Positions 27,322-37,435 are shown, numbered from the stretch's first letter. The stretch is DNA of 64,000 nucleotides from DATARH01 sp963847345 (GCA_963847345.1 CAWJZU010000022.1:496001-560000); one strand, 5' to 3'. A program made the numbers and translations. Notes: generated by a model not told the origin, from the sequence alone.

Positions 27322-27396
27322 TCAGCGGAGGCCTAGAAAGGCCAGAATGGCGAGGACGATAACGACCAATCCGACAATATAGATGATGTTGTTCAC
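27322..27396 (-). CDS. Tiny single-span membrane protein, 24 residues
   Basis: GTG start, reads M/VNNIIYIVGLVVIVLAIL, then AFLGLR and a stop. Almost the entire peptide is one transmembrane helix with a short charged end. Very similar tiny hydrophobic peptides of the form xxIVGLVVIVLAILSFLGLR recur in alphaproteobacteria, which is why it is called despite its size. It could be a small regulatory membrane peptide; function unknown. Confidence 0.55.
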   Translation of the reverse strand: MNNIIYIVGLVVIVLAILAFLGLR

Positions 27397-27510
27397 GGCG
27401 CGGCTCCAGTCTCGTTTACTCTTACTCCGATCGCCAAACAGCGGCGGGAAAAGAACGTTCCGATTGCATCGAGGCGCGCATCGTTGCCGATTTGGCGGGG
27501 AGGGTTGCTC

Positions 27511-28815
27511 ATGCTGACAGATCGCTACGACCTTGGCTTGTCCATCGCGTCCGCGGCCGCGCGGGACGCCTATGTTCAGGCTACCGACCGGGCGCTGACA
27601 TTCTACCCCGGCGCCATCGAGGCCTATGACCGCGCGCTGGCCGCCGACCCCGGTTTTGCCCTGGCCCAGGCCGGCAAGGCCCAGGTACTGCTGCGGCAAG
27701 GCGACGTTGCCGCGGCGCGGACCGCGCTGGCGGCAGCCAAGGACGCGGCTGGGGATCTTTCCGAGAGGGAGGCCAGTCACATCGGGTTTTTCGACCTCGT
27801 GCTCGCGGGACGCACCGACGCCGCGATTGCCGTATTGTACACCCATCTGGCGAGATGGCCGCGCGACGCGCTGATCGTCTCCAGCGCCGCGAACCCTAAC
27901 GGCTTGCTTGCCAGCGCAGGCCGCATCGGACAAAAGCGCCAGATCGCGGTGCTGATGGACAGCCTGGCGCCGCATTACGGCGACGATTATTGGTTCCTCT
28001 CCTATCACGCCATGGCGCTGTCCGAGGATGGGCAGCTGGCGCCGGCCCGGGCGACAATCGAGCGATCCGTGGCGTTGAACCCGAACAACGCGCACGGCGC
28101 ACATAGCTTCGCCCATGTCTGTTACGAGAGCGGCGACCCGGACGCCGCCCGCGCCTTTCTCTCCTCATGGTTCACGACCTATCCGCGCGACGGCTTTTTT
28201 TATGGCCATCTCAGCTGGCATCTCTCGCTGTTCGAAATCCAGGCCGGCAATTGGGAACAGGCGCTGTGGCTGTATCAGGACGCGATCGCCATCGACCGGC
28301 ACAGCGGCGGGCCGCAGCAGAAAATGTCCGACGGCGCGGCGTTCCTGTGGCGCTCCGAGCTGGCCGGCCATCCTCGCGACACCGCTTCGTGGCGTCGTTT
28401 GTACGATTATGCGAACAGCGCATTGCCGCGGCCGGGCAGCGGGCTCGCCGATCTGCACGTCATCCTGGCCCAGGCGGTGATGAGCGATGACGCGGGGCTC
28501 GATGCCCGCTCTCGACAAATGGAGGAGTTCGCGCGTGACGGGCGTTACCCGTCCGGCTCCTACCTCCCGACGCTGGCGCGCGGCTTCGCGGCGTTCGAAC
28601 GCGGGGATTTTCCCGGCGCGATCGAGGCGTTCGCGCCGCTCGTCGGGCAAAACGAGCGCATCGGCGGCAGTCGCGCGCAGCACGATCTGATCGAATTCAC
28701 CTTGTTAAAGGCCTATCTCAACGCCAATCGGCTGGACGAAGCGCGGCATCTGCTCAGCGTCAGAAGGCCGGGCGCGTCCGGCGTCCCGGTCATGGGGGTT
28801 GCGGCGCTGCACTGA
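27511..28815 (+). CDS. Tetratricopeptide repeat protein (TTC38-like)
   Basis: 434 residues, start at 27511 after GGGGAGGG. Helical TPR units run through the whole chain: ALTFYPGAIEAYDRALAADP, ARTALAAAKDAAGDL, PARATIERSVALNPNNAHGA, DPDAARAFLSSWFTTYPRDG and FERGDFPGAIEAF. The YWFLSYHAMALSEDGQ and HGAHSFAHVCYESGD blocks resemble the TPR-38 family found in bacteria and animals. No signal peptide, so probably cytosolic. Role unknown. Confidence 0.8.
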   Translation: MLTDRYDLGLSIASAAARDAYVQATDRALTFYPGAIEAYDRALAADPGFALAQAGKAQVLLRQGDVAAARTALAAAKDAAGDLSEREASHIGFFDLVLAGRTDAAIAVLYTHLARWPRDALIVSSAANPNGLLASAGRIGQKRQIAVLMDSLAPHYGDDYWFLSYHAMALSEDGQLAPARATIERSVALNPNNAHGAHSFAHVCYESGDPDAARAFLSSWFTTYPRDGFFYGHLSWHLSLFEIQAGNWEQALWLYQDAIAIDRHSGGPQQKMSDGAAFLWRSELAGHPRDTASWRRLYDYANSALPRPGSGLADLHVILAQAVMSDDAGLDARSRQMEEFARDGRYPSGSYLPTLARGFAAFERGDFPGAIEAFAPLVGQNERIGGSRAQHDLIEFTLLKAYLNANRLDEARHLLSVRRPGASGVPVMGVAALH

Positions 28816-28825
28816 CCGTGACCGG

Positions 28826-30179
28826 TCAACCGGGCACGGTCAGGCGCATCAACCGGGTCGGGTCGGCCTCGTCCTCGATGCCCCGCACCGCCGCGATCAG
28901 GCCGGCGGCATCGACAAACGGGGCGCCGTAGGCAGCCAGCTCGCGCACCTTGGCATCCAGCTCGGCGTCGCTCATCGGCCGGCCCGGCGTGCCGCGTCCG
29001 TGCCGGACATGCTCGCTGTGCGTGGCGCCATCGGCGAGATGCAGCGTCACGGCCGCCGCTTCGACCGGCATGACCGGGTCCTCCTCGAACACGACCCTGG
29101 CACGCAGCGCGCGCACCGCGGGGTCGGCGACGCAGTCATCCTCGTATTGCGCGAGCCCGGCGGCGCCGAACAGGAACGCCACCGCGACGCTGTGCTGCAG
29201 GCTGACCTTGGCGTCGCGTCCGTTCGCGACATCGGGCCGGTCGGTGCGCTCGCGCATCAGAGGATGGCCGCGCACGACGACGCGCTCGATCGCCTCCGGC
29301 GCTGGCGCGTGACGAGCGCGCAATTCGAGACAGGCGTCGATGACCGGGAACAGCACGACCCCGCACGGATAGGGCTTGTAGGCGTTGGCCAGCACCTCCC
29401 AGCGTCCGCCGAGCCCGTCGGTCATGCGCGCGAGATCGGCCGAGTCGCTGGCGACGGCCGCGAACCCGTAGCGCCCCTCGATCGGCTGCTCCGGTCCGGT
29501 GAACCCACCCGCGGCGAACAGCGCCGCCGCGAGCCCGTTCTTTGCGGCGTTGCCGACCCCGAGGCTCTTCGCCATGCTGCCGAGGCTTTCGACGAGGCTG
29601 GCGGATTGCGTCGCGGCGTGCCCCAGCGCCCAGGCGGTTTGCCGCGCGTCGAGACCCGAGCAGGCGGGCTGAGGCCGCCGCCGCTCCGAAAATCCCGCAG
29701 GTCGCGGTGATGTGCCAGCCGCGCCGGTAATGCGTCGGCATCACGCCGAGCCCGACGCGGCACGAAATCTCGACCCCGAGAATGAACGCGTGCAGCAATT
29801 CGCGGCCGGACACCGGACGCAGCTCGGCCAAGGCGAACAGACCCGGCGCGACCGGCGCCGCCGGGTGCATCACGGTTGCGAGATGCGTGTCGTCGTATTC
29901 GAGGACATTGGCGCCGACCGCGTTCAGGAACGCGGCGTTGAGCGCGTCGGGCCGCTCGCCGCGCCCGATCACGATCCCCTGTGGCGGCCCGAAAAACGGC
30001 GTCAGCACCGCAACGGCAATGTCCATCGCCTCGTCGCGCGCGCCGCCAAGCGCGCAGCCGACAAAATTCAGCAGCCCGCGCACACCCTCGCGCCGCACCT
30101 CCGGCGGAATGTCGTCCCATTGCGAGCCGGCGACGAACTGCGCCAGCTTCTCCGTGACATGCGATCCTTCGCTGTTCAT
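28826..30179 (-). CDS. MmgE/PrpD family protein, one frameshift
   Basis: About 450 residues of the 2-methylcitrate dehydratase/iminodisuccinate epimerase superfamily. The start MNSEGSHVTEKLAQFVAG at 30179 has AGGAG seven bases upstream. Family blocks: LLNFVGCALGG, ALNAAFLNAVGANVLEYDDT, RGWHITATCGIFGAAAASAR, then after the shift KSLGVGNAAKNGLAAALFAA and ANAYKPYPCGVVLFPVIDAC. Removing one C of the CCC at 29655-29657 restores the frame (LLGLDARQTAWALGHAA). It lies in tandem with an SDR gene upstream, suggesting a small catabolic unit. Confidence 0.85.
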
Positions 30180-30189
30180 GCGCATCTCC

Positions 30190-30953
30190 TCAGATCGCCA
30201 GATAGCCGCCGTCCACGGTCACCGTGCTGCCGGTGACCCAGCGCGACTCGTCGGAGGCGAGAAACAGCACCGCGCCGACCAGATCGTCGGGCTGGCCGAG
30301 GCGGCCGAGCGGGATCAGCGCCTCGGTCGCGCGCCGCGCTTCGGGGTCGGTATAGGAGGCGCGTGTCAGCCCGGTCAGCGTCGGTCCCGGCGCGATCGCG
30401 TTGACGCGGATACCGTGCGCCGCCAGATCGACCGCCATCGCATGCGTCAAGCGACCGCGCGCCGCCCTTCGAGGCGACATAGGCCGCGCGCTCCGGCCGC
30501 GCCACCTCGGCGAGCTGCGAGGTCACATTGATGATGCTGCCGCCCATTCCGCCGCCCTGTTTGAACATTTGCCGCGCCGCCGCCTGCCCCAGGTGAAACA
30601 TGCCGGTCAGGTTGACCGCGATGATGCGGTCCCAGGTCTCGGCGTCGAGATCGAGGAAATCGAGCCGGTGGCTGATCCCGGCCGATTCGAGCACGATGTC
30701 GAGCCGGCCGAATTCGCGCACGACGGCGGCAACCGCCGCATCGACCGCGGCGCGGTCGCGTACGTCGAGAGCAGACGCGGCGGCCCGCCCGCCGGCGTCA
30801 CGAATGCGGGCGGCAACAGCTTCGGCCGCCGCGCCGTCGCGGTCGGTGCAGAACACCGACGGCGCCCTCGCGCGCCAGCCCCTCGGCCCCGGCGCCGCCG
30901 ATGCCGCCTCCCGCCCCCGCGACCAGCGCCACCTTGCCCGCGACCCGCCCCAT
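30190..30953 (-). CDS. Short-chain dehydrogenase/reductase, two frameshifts
   Basis: About 254 residues. N-terminal MGRVAGKVALVAGAGGGIGG (the GxxxGxG cofactor loop) lies in one frame; a second frame from about 30860 gives TDRDGAAAEAVAARIRDAGG, SAGISHRLDFLDLDAETWDR and INVTSQLAEVARPERAAYVASKGG (Ser, Tyr and Lys of the active site); a third from about 30465 gives HGIRVNAIAPGPTLTGLTRA and DGGYLAI. Together they form a complete SDR. It precedes MmgE/PrpD with a gap of about 10 bases. The substrate is unknown. Confidence 0.8.
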
Positions 30954-31094
30954 GCCGTCCTCCGGTCATGCCGCCGCCGAGCCTAGCGCCGATGCAGATA
31001 CGACGAACGGAAATTTTGTTTTGGACCGGCAGCAACGTACAATATTGCCCGCTGGCGGGATGACCCAGCCGCCGGCACGAAAGGGAGGCGGCCT

Positions 31095-32063
31095 ATGGCG
31101 GCGAATTACAGCATCTGTCTCGGAACGGCCGGCTGGGGCGTATGGCACAGCCCGGACGCCGGAAACAATTGGACCCGGCATCGCAAACCGTTTCCGCTCA
31201 ACAGCCGGATACAGGCGCTGGCCGCTCATCCCAAGCAGGCGCAGACCGTATTCGCCGGCGGCGATACCGGCGTGTTCGTCAGCCACGATGGCGGCGCCGA
31301 GTGGGAACATATCGTCACCAACGAGGCGCTGCCGACAATCTGGTCGCTGACCATCGACCCGGTCGATCCCGATACGATCTTCGCCGGCACGCGGCCGAGC
31401 GGGGTCTACCGCTCGCGCGACGGCGGACGGCATTGGGAGAGTCTGGCCATCGGCGCCGCCCGGGAGTGCTCGATCGGCGAAGCCTTCGTGACGAGCCTTG
31501 TCGTCGATCCCGACGATCATCGCACCGTCTGGGCCGGGGTCGAGATCGACGGCGTCTACCGCAGCCGCGACGGCGGCGACACCTGGACCCATCTCGATGG
31601 CGGTTTGTACGACCCGGACATTCACGCCGTGGCGCTCGCCGCGACAGAGCCCAAGCGCCTCTATGCCAGCACGGCCCGCGAGGTGTTCATCAGCGACAAT
31701 CTCGGCGACACCTGGCAATCCCTGGAGATCAGGGAGAAATGGCCGCTGCCCTATGCCCGCGGCCTCGCGGTCAAGGCCGATGATCCGGGCGTCGTATACG
31801 CCGGCTGCGGCGAGACCACGACCGGCGAAAAGGGCCACGTCCTCCGCACCACCGATTTCGGGCAGCGCTGGGAGATCCTGCCGCTCCCGACCGAGGCCAA
31901 CGCCACGATGTGGGGCCTCGCGACACACCAAGCCGCCCCCGACCGCATCGTCGCCTTCACCCTGTTCGGCGAAGTCTACGTCACCGAAACCGCCGGCGCC
32001 TCCTGGCGCAAAATCCCCCGCGAATTCGGCGAAATCCGCACCGCCGCCTGGGTGCCGAACTAG
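31095..32063 (+). CDS. Asp-box (BNR/sialidase-like) beta-propeller protein
   Basis: 322 residues with repeated Asp-box motifs of the SxDGGxxW type: SPDAGNNWTRHR, SHDGGAEWEHI, SRDGGRHWESL, SRDGGDTWTHLDGG, SDNLGDTWQSLE, TTDFGQRWEILP and TETAGASWRKI. They recur about every 40-50 residues, giving a six- or seven-bladed propeller. There is no signal peptide and no glycosidase active site, so it is a propeller of the type annotated as exo-alpha-sialidase or photosystem-stability-factor-like without that activity. Transcribed away from the SDR. Confidence 0.8.
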   Translation: MAANYSICLGTAGWGVWHSPDAGNNWTRHRKPFPLNSRIQALAAHPKQAQTVFAGGDTGVFVSHDGGAEWEHIVTNEALPTIWSLTIDPVDPDTIFAGTRPSGVYRSRDGGRHWESLAIGAARECSIGEAFVTSLVVDPDDHRTVWAGVEIDGVYRSRDGGDTWTHLDGGLYDPDIHAVALAATEPKRLYASTAREVFISDNLGDTWQSLEIREKWPLPYARGLAVKADDPGVVYAGCGETTTGEKGHVLRTTDFGQRWEILPLPTEANATMWGLATHQAAPDRIVAFTLFGEVYVTETAGASWRKIPREFGEIRTAAWVPN

Positions 32064-32068
32064 ATTCT

Positions 32069-34227
32069 TCAAGCGGCGATCGGCAAATCCGCGTCCATGC
32101 CTGCCTCGTTTGCATCGTGCAGCACGGCGACGATAGTTTCTTTGTGCGAGCTAACGGCCTCTGGGAGCGAGGCCGCCATCGATGATCTGAAGCATCGGTC
32201 GGAGCCCGGTGCGGAGAATGCTGGTGACCACTGTTTCGTCTGCCGGCGGCTCCGCCCGCAACCAGTCCTCGATCGCATGTGCGGCGCTCTCGTCGCCCAA
32301 AACAGCGCGAGCCACCAAGATCAGAGCATCGAGTCTTGGCTGCTGATGGGCAGCGTTTCAACTTCGCGCGATCCTCCTCCCGGAGCGCCTCTTCAAAAGC
32401 TGCGGCAAAGCTCGGAACGGCCGTGCTCTCAGTGTGCCAAATGCCCTGGCGAACCGCGAGCAGTTCCGCATAAGCAAAGGTCGGGTCTTCGTCGAAAAGC
32501 TGACGCAGCTCGGCTAGCGCATCCGAAGCAGCCGCGGGGTCCGGCACGGCTTTGAGCCGAAACCGAAGACGCCGCATCGGCCGGAGCGCATCGCTGCATA
32601 GAGCGCAGGGTCCTCCTCAACTCGGGACCCGTGCTTTACAGGAAGTGGCTGCTGCAATTCGCGGCTTTTTAATGGAAGCGGATCGCCCTGATTGAGGCGG
32701 TTCCGCAGCGCCAAATAACCGGCGTTCAGACGGAGCAAGCTCAAGCACCGCTTCAATATCTTTGCTGGCGAGTTCCTGATGACCTGCGAATAAGCACAGA
32801 CGAGAGTGGATCACATAGTGTAAGGTCTTGTATTCGGCAGTAAATGCATCATAACAATCGCTGATGCCTCCGGTATGCGGTCCTGTATAGCAACAACTCG
32901 GCTAACCGGGTGCGAGGGAAAGGATTGCCGGGGAACCGCCTGATTGAATTATCGAAACAGCGCATACGGCCTCGTAACGACGGCCGGGCTACGAGCAAGT
33001 AAACTGCTATCAATGGGTGCCTACTGATAGCCGGAAGACGACGTATTTTTTCCCAACCGACCAGCTCAGCGGCTTCGATCTCGCCGTCGGCGATAAGCGC
33101 ATCACGCCAGAGCGACCACAGAAAGCGGTCGTAAGGCCGCCAGCTCAGCCCGTCGCGTGCTAGCAGTTGCGCTTTCCGCGCGCGACGGTGCGGATCGTCG
33201 CCGCCCCGCTCGATCAAGGCCTGTCCCTCCGCATGGCAGGCCCTGACGAAATAAGACGGGTCGCCAGTGCGGGTTACGAAATCGCGGTGCGGGTTGAAAA
33301 GCGCCTAGATCCGAGGCTCCACGATAGCGAACGGTTCGTGAAACCGCGCGATCAGGCTACGCGCTTCCTCTGGTGAAGGAGAGCGCGAGGGTGCTGGTCT
33401 TCGTGCGTCGGAGGCAGGACGGATATCGCCATCCGAACTCCACCACGCCGGCGGCTCTACCGCGGAGAAGGTCGGTCGTGGATAGCAGCCCGCTAACAAG
33501 CACGCGCCATCGCTGCGGACTGCGCGGGTACAGAGACTTGAGACAAACCAATCGGCATTGAATTCGGCGGCAGATGGGATTCTTGCAAGCGCCCAATGAG
33601 CAAGCCCAGCAAGCCATGAACCTCGAAACCGTGTTCGTCGTCCGGAAGAAGTCGAAGTCCCAAAAGACCGATATCAAGGTATCGCTTCGGGAGCAGCCCT
33701 CCGGCTTCGCGACAGAGCCGGTGCCAAAGCGGCTCAAGGCCCCTTTCGCTCAATCCGCTCCGTGTATCCGAAACCAGCTTCTGCGTAAGGGCGAGCGTGC
33801 GCCAGTATTGGGCGCGCGCGTCCCGCGCCGGCGAAAGAACCAGCCGGCCGACCCACTCATTCCACACAACGAACCGGCGTCGAAGATCAACGGCAGCATC
33901 AGAAAGCTGCAGCAGAGCGATGATCTCGAACGCTTCGGAAATCTCCCGGATCGCGCGCTGAAGTCTCGGCCGCTCTGGCGGAAGCTCTGCCTTCCTTCTC
34001 TTCTCAAGCCAGCCGATCGCGGCGCGATCGAGTTCGGCGAGCAGGGGGTCGTCGGCGGGAAGCGCGCCGAACAGCATCCGTGCTGCATCCGGCGCATCCG
34101 CCCGATCATAGGGAAATACCGCAGCATATCCGGCGAGCAGGTCACCGAAAGCCGCTACCGGAGCTTGGTTGAACTCCACAAGCCACGGATGGCGCTGAGG
34201 CGGCATATGGCTGGCCGTCAACGCCAT
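32069..34227 (-). pseudogene. Large TPR-like hypothetical protein, several frameshifts
   Basis: Reconstructed in consecutive minus-strand frames as a protein of roughly 700 residues. It starts at 34227 (MALTASHMPPQRHPWLVEFN) with GGAGG ten bases upstream. The N-terminal 240 residues are helical with no known domain (DAARMLFGALPADDPLLAEL, LEPLWHRLCREAGGLLPKRY). Downstream pieces read PYDRFLWSLWRDALIADGEI, NPFPRTRLAELLLYR, IHSRLCLFAGHQELASKDIE and VLELAPSERRLFGAA, a solenoid-like TPR pattern, and the end reads ETIVAVLHDANEAGMDADLP at 32069. At least four frame changes are needed. It follows another unknown gene on the same strand. Possibly intact in the real genome. Confidence 0.5.
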
Positions 34228-34303
34228 TACGGGATTTCCTCCCCGAAATCGTAGCAATCCGAGGCCATTTGCACAGCAAGCAGATGGTGGTTTCGCAGCG
34301 ATT

Positions 34304-35140
34304 TCAAGTCATGGTGCAGGCGGAGACGTGATCTGTCGACCGCGCGATATGATGCCGCTTATAGCTTAACCGAAAATGGAGAAGTTCCGCGAGCATATCG
34401 CCATCGTCGTTCACTTGAAAAAGCGCCATCGCCCTGCCGCACGGAAGCCTCCGGGGCGCCGGGAAGAAATGAGGCCACGGTCCACTGTCGAACACCGTCG
34501 GAGCGGTAACGGCGCACGAGGCTCCGAACGCCCTCGCCGCGGCGACCACCTCGCCGACACTGTACTCCATCAGCGCGATCGGAACCGGTCCCGCGGCGCA
34601 ATCATAATGCGCAAGCCCAAGGCGATCGCGCAAGCGGGTGGGCCAGTCGGGCCTTGCAAGATCGTCACGAACTTCGTCCTTGAACGCCGCGAAGCAGGGC
34701 CGCCAATCACGCACATTGGACTGGTCCCAAACCCGGAGAAAGGCGTCTACCAGAGCGGTCTCATTGGCGGCGACCGCCTGCTTGAGCCGCTGCAAGGACA
34801 TCGGGCTGCCCATCTGCGACAGCGGCCTGCGCGGAGCTTCGAGCCTGACTATACGTTGGGTCTCATCGATCGGAGCCAAGTCGGCAGGCCCGAGCGCCAC
34901 GTCGAAGGTATGCGCTATATCTTCATCGACCTTGACATACTCCTCCCAATAATCCGTATGCCGCCGTCTCAATTCGCCGGCATCGCGCGCTCCAGCCGCA
35001 CAAGCCTCGAATGCCTGCTGCCGAGCAACACTGACGCGATCCTCAAACCAAAAATTGTCGGCCTCGGCGCGTTCCGTAATCCCGGCCGAAGCGCGCCAAG
35101 CTGTCAGGGCCGTCTGAAGCCCAGGGTCCGCGAAACGCAT
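34304..35140 (-). CDS. Conserved-looking protein of unknown function
   Basis: 278 residues from MRFADPGLQTALTAWRASAG; GGGGGA lies upstream. A second frame upstream (MCKYVIVETLVHALKG) could add a start if a base is wrong. The chain is mixed alpha/beta, cytosolic, with distinct motifs ADNFWFEDRVSVARQQAFEA, DYWEEYVKVDEDIA, LVDAFLRVWDQSNVRDWRPC, LAHYDCAAGPVPIALMEYSV and FDSGPWPHFFPAPRRLPCGR. None matches a family known to me. It precedes the TPR-like gene by 76 bases on the same strand, so the two may form a unit. Confidence 0.55.
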   Translation of the reverse strand: MRFADPGLQTALTAWRASAGITERAEADNFWFEDRVSVARQQAFEACAAGARDAGELRRRHTDYWEEYVKVDEDIAHTFDVALGPADLAPIDETQRIVRLEAPRRPLSQMGSPMSLQRLKQAVAANETALVDAFLRVWDQSNVRDWRPCFAAFKDEVRDDLARPDWPTRLRDRLGLAHYDCAAGPVPIALMEYSVGEVVAAARAFGASCAVTAPTVFDSGPWPHFFPAPRRLPCGRAMALFQVNDDGDMLAELLHFRLSYKRHHIARSTDHVSACTMT

Positions 35141-35817
35141 ATCGCCGCAAGTCCCCCAACGTTCTTTCCTGGGCTGCACCCTTGAGGGCGTGCACTAAGG
35201 TCTCGACAATCACGTATTTACACATTTCCAAACTTCAAAGCTACAGTCGGTAATTCGGCATTGTCGAAGCATGCCCGAGGCCACCATGCACGTCGAGCCG
35301 TAGGGCGGGTGAAGACCGGCAGAGCCGGTCGCAACCCGCCGCGTCGCCATGCGAGGCGCCATGCGGGGCGATGGCGGGTTGCGCTACGCTTCACCCGCCC
35401 TACGAACCGAACAATTTTCGGACAACGGAAAATTTGCTTGGCGGGGGATTGAAACAGAACATAAGAGGAACTACTCTCCGTCGAACACCCGGCCCATGCG
35501 GTTGTCCTGACGGTTGGCCGTGATCGGCTGTGATCTTAAATAATCTCGGGGTTTCAGATAGTTAACTCCTGTTCACCGCTGCGGCCCGCGCGAAAGCAGC
35601 GAACAGTTTGCTGTTTTTTCCGGCTCGCGCCCGCAAATATCGAGGATTTCCGCGGGTTTCGGCCGGCGTTTGCTGCAGATTCCCTGCAGAAAACAGCAAA
35701 AGCAGCGGGCGCGCCGGCCGTCGCGCTGTTTCTTGGGGCCGGGCCTCGCTGATATGCACTCGGGACCCGCTGAAAATAGAAAACCCCTCCAGGGCCACCA
35801 CTTGGGTGGGTCCCGAA
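35141..35817. other. Intergenic region with repeat copy 2
   Basis: About 680 bases. Contains the dispersed palindrome at 35299-35404. From 35575 to 35815 the text is AT-richer and includes CAGATTCCCTGCAGAAAACAGC; minus-strand reading gives SAGNLQQTPAETRGN, a peptide seen in other alphaproteobacterial intergenic repeats. No gene is supported. Confidence 0.45.
35299..35404. repeat. Dispersed palindromic repeat, copy 2
   Basis: CGTAGGGCGGGTGAAGACCG on the left and GCTTCACCCGCCCTACG on the right, with an inner GCAACCCGCC / GGCGGGTTGC pair and a short GACCGGCAGAGCCGGTC hairpin. Same outer arms as the copy at 23113-23179 but with a larger core. Confidence 0.75.
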
Positions 35818-37374
35818 TTAGCGTTTGGCTTTGGACTTGTTCAGCGTTACGGCGGCGCGGATGAGCGTCCTCAATGCCTCCTCGTCTATCGTCTCGCCCG
35901 CGTGGAAGTCAATGGCACGCCTTGTGTTCCCCTCAAGACTGGAGTTGAAAAGGCCCGAAGGATCATTCAGAGCCGCCCCTTTGGCGAAGGTCATCTTCAC
36001 GACGTTTTTATAAGTCTCGCCGGTGCAGATTATTCCGTCATGATACCAAACCGGAACCCCTCTCCATTTCCACTCCTCGACAACTTCAGTATCGGCCTCC
36101 TTGATCAAGCTACGCAGTCGGCTGAGCATCTCGCCCCGCCAGTCGCCAAGCTCCTTGATTCTCGCGTCTATAAGCCGAGAAGGAGATTCGCCTTCCCGCG
36201 ACCCGGCCTGCTTCATGCTCGTTTCTGCTCCACAGAAGAAGGGGCCGATCAGCCTCACCGCATCGAAATTGTACACCCGCGCCGTGTTTCCCCCGGCGAT
36301 CTTGGCCCGTTCGTCGTCCGGCACCCCGGCGAGGATTTCCGCCAGGATCTCGCGCGATCGCGGAAACGTCGACTCGCTGTGCGGGTAATCCGAGCCCCAC
36401 ATCATGTTGTCGATGCCGATCACGTCGCGCAGGCGGATGCCGACGGCGTCCTCCTGAAAGCTCAGCACGACGTTGCGGTGGAAGAAGTCGCTCGGAAGCA
36501 TCTCGCCCCTGAACCGGTAGATCGCCTCGCCGTGGCGCTCGCGGTAGGTGTAGTCCATCGTCGAAAGCAGGTGCGGCGCCCAGGCCAGCTCGAACTCGAC
36601 GATCGCCAGCATCAGGTGCGGATGGCGCTCAAACACGCCGGAAAAGATCATGTCGCACAGCGACAGCGCCGGATAGAACGCCTTGGTCGCGCGGCTGCTG
36701 GCGTCGCGCAGCGTGCCCGGACCGACCCCGCGGATCTTGCCCTGCCGCCGCGTCGCGGTGTGCAGGCTGAGCGGCATGGCGAGCGCAGCGGCGGCGGCCC
36801 AGAAATTCTCGTATTCAGGCTGGTCGTAGCGCCGGTCCTCGGCCGGATACTCGGTAATCATCGCGCCGGCGAGACCCAGGCGGGCGGCGCGCTCCAACTC
36901 CGCGATCCCGTCCTGAACATCATCCAGGTTGATCATCGCGATGCCCTTGAGGCGGGCGGGATCAGTGCGGCAGAACTCGGCGAGCCAGTCGTTGTAGGCG
37001 CGAAAGATCGCCGACATCAGCGCCGTGTCCGCCACCTTGAAATAGAACAGCCCTTGCGAGGGATAGAGCACTTCGCCGGCAACCCCGTCGAGCGCCATGT
37101 CCTTGAGGTGTTGCTCCGGGTCGTACCCGCCGCGCAGCACGTCCTCGAAGCGCCCCTGGGCGGAGATCGTCTCGGGCGCCTCGAACCGTGCGCCGGCATT
37201 CGAGATGAGGCCGATGCCGGAGAGAACCTGATCCTTTTCGATGACGATCTGGTCCCCGCCGTGTATCCGCTCGATCCGTGGCGCACGATCGCGGAACATC
37301 CGGTCGATGCGGGTCTGCCACAGATCGGGCGGCTCGAACACATGAGAGTCGGACGAGAGAACCAGCGGCAGCAT
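35818..37374 (-). CDS. Amidohydrolase (COG2159) fused to a DUF1801 domain
   Basis: 518 residues. The start at 37374 is chosen because AGGAG is six bases upstream, whereas it abuts the ATG at 37380. Residues 1-375 are an ACMSD-like metal-dependent hydrolase: SSDSHVFEPPDLW, MINLDDVQDGIAELERAARL, MPLSLHTATRRQG and DNMMWGSDYPHSESTFPRSR with the conserved Asp. The last 130 residues are a complete DUF1801 (YdhG-like) domain starting MKQAGSREGESPSRLIDARI, with EWKWRGVPVWYHDGIICTGE and NSSLEGNTRRAIDFHAGE. Such a fusion is unexpected; a lost stop or a frame error joining two genes is possible. Lies 61 bases after a GMC oxidoreductase. Confidence 0.75.
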   Translation of the reverse strand: MLPLVLSSDSHVFEPPDLWQTRIDRMFRDRAPRIERIHGGDQIVIEKDQVLSGIGLISNAGARFEAPETISAQGRFEDVLRGGYDPEQHLKDMALDGVAGEVLYPSQGLFYFKVADTALMSAIFRAYNDWLAEFCRTDPARLKGIAMINLDDVQDGIAELERAARLGLAGAMITEYPAEDRRYDQPEYENFWAAAAALAMPLSLHTATRRQGKIRGVGPGTLRDASSRATKAFYPALSLCDMIFSGVFERHPHLMLAIVEFELAWAPHLLSTMDYTYRERHGEAIYRFRGEMLPSDFFHRNVVLSFQEDAVGIRLRDVIGIDNMMWGSDYPHSESTFPRSREILAEILAGVPDDERAKIAGGNTARVYNFDAVRLIGPFFCGAETSMKQAGSREGESPSRLIDARIKELGDWRGEMLSRLRSLIKEADTEVVEEWKWRGVPVWYHDGIICTGETYKNVVKMTFAKGAALNDPSGLFNSSLEGNTRRAIDFHAGETIDEEALRTLIRAAVTLNKSKAKR

Positions 37375-37435
37375 CGACATCTCCTTATCTCACCCGATCG
37401 CGGATCGCGCCCGCGCCAACGTTCACGCAAACCGA

